A stretch of 37,431 bases of DNA from Tessaracoccus bendigoensis DSM 12906 (GTDB lineage: Bacteria > Actinomycetota > Actinomycetes > Propionibacteriales > Propionibacteriaceae): the NCBI RefSeq assembly GCF_900141915.1, contig NZ_FQZG01000042.1:1-37431 (forward strand). The letters are read 5' to 3'. The notes under the pieces are model-generated. The model made no database searches. It saw only the letters and a list, made by a program, of their open reading frames with translations, and had not been told where the DNA came from. Position 1 is the first letter of the stretch; each line of letters begins with the position of its first letter. The position numbers and the translations under genes were made by a program. Positions 37,331 to 37,431 of this stretch are shown here, one piece after another.

Positions 37331-37431
37331 GTGGTCGTCGCGTCGATGGTTTGAGCAGGATCCGTGGTTCATTGCGGGTTGCCGGGTGTTTACTGCTGAC
37401 GATGCGACGCTTGGGTCGATGAGTGTCGGAT

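Noticed and set aside
37336-37409. Inverted repeat cgtcgcgtcg / cgatgcgacg after dapB
   Set aside because: Ten-base arms with a mismatch separated by more than 50 bp are expected by chance in GC-rich DNA, and the window ends nearby.

Overview
The window is a 37.4 kb piece of a high-GC actinobacterial chromosome. The evidence is GC-rich third codon positions, frequent GTG starts, TAnnnT -10 boxes set directly against start codons, an Actino-pnp type leader, and actinobacterial gene order: M23 peptidase/rpsB/tsf/pyrH/frr/cdsA/rlmN, dxr/M50 protease/ispG/GNAT/proS, and rimP/nusA/ylxR/infB/rbfA/truB/ribF/rpsO/pnp/dapB. A member of the Propionibacteriales is my best guess, but that is an inference. 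I see no prophage, insertion sequence, CRISPR array, tRNA or rRNA.

Layout. Bases 171-5619 hold a large secreted nuclease, peptide deformylase (def), the recombinase XerC and a secreted double-M23 protein. Bases 5690-11110 carry translation and envelope genes: rpsB-tsf behind a promoter and a hairpin-rich leader, then pyrH-frr-cdsA-rlmN. Bases 11230-14470 hold a less conserved block: gdhA, a zinc-ribbon/peptidoglycan-binding membrane protein, and an APH-like kinase. Bases 14564-21028 hold the MEP isoprenoid genes dxr and ispG, with a site-2 protease between them, followed by a DUF4081-GNAT gene and proS. Bases 21044-31137 contain a lipoprotein and the rimP-nusA / infB-rbfA-truB-ribF translation cluster. 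This cluster is interrupted by a five-helix LtaS/sulfatase-like membrane enzyme. Bases 31173-37330 contain a GNAT gene, rpsO, a TIGR01777 epimerase, pnp with its structured leader, and dapB behind a repeat-rich intergenic region.

How the genes fit together. Most genes serve protein synthesis (S2, S15, EF-Ts, RRF, IF-2, NusA, RimP, RbfA, TruB, RlmN, ProRS, deformylase), RNA decay (PNPase) and precursor supply: UMP for nucleotides, CDP-DAG for lipids, isoprenoids, FAD, glutamate, and diaminopimelate for the wall. The envelope proteins (nuclease, M23, PG-binding protein, LtaS-like enzyme, site-2 protease) form a second theme.

The most unusual items are: a nested, roughly 20-bp-periodic repeat array upstream of dapB; a 78-nt imperfect palindrome upstream of proS; the LtaS-like gene inserted between nusA and ylxR; six genes with leaderless-type promoters; a consecutive-hairpin leader before rpsB; and a duplicated cysteine module at the end of the nuclease. 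I found no clearly new defence or mobile system. All functions are read from motifs by eye, without database searches.
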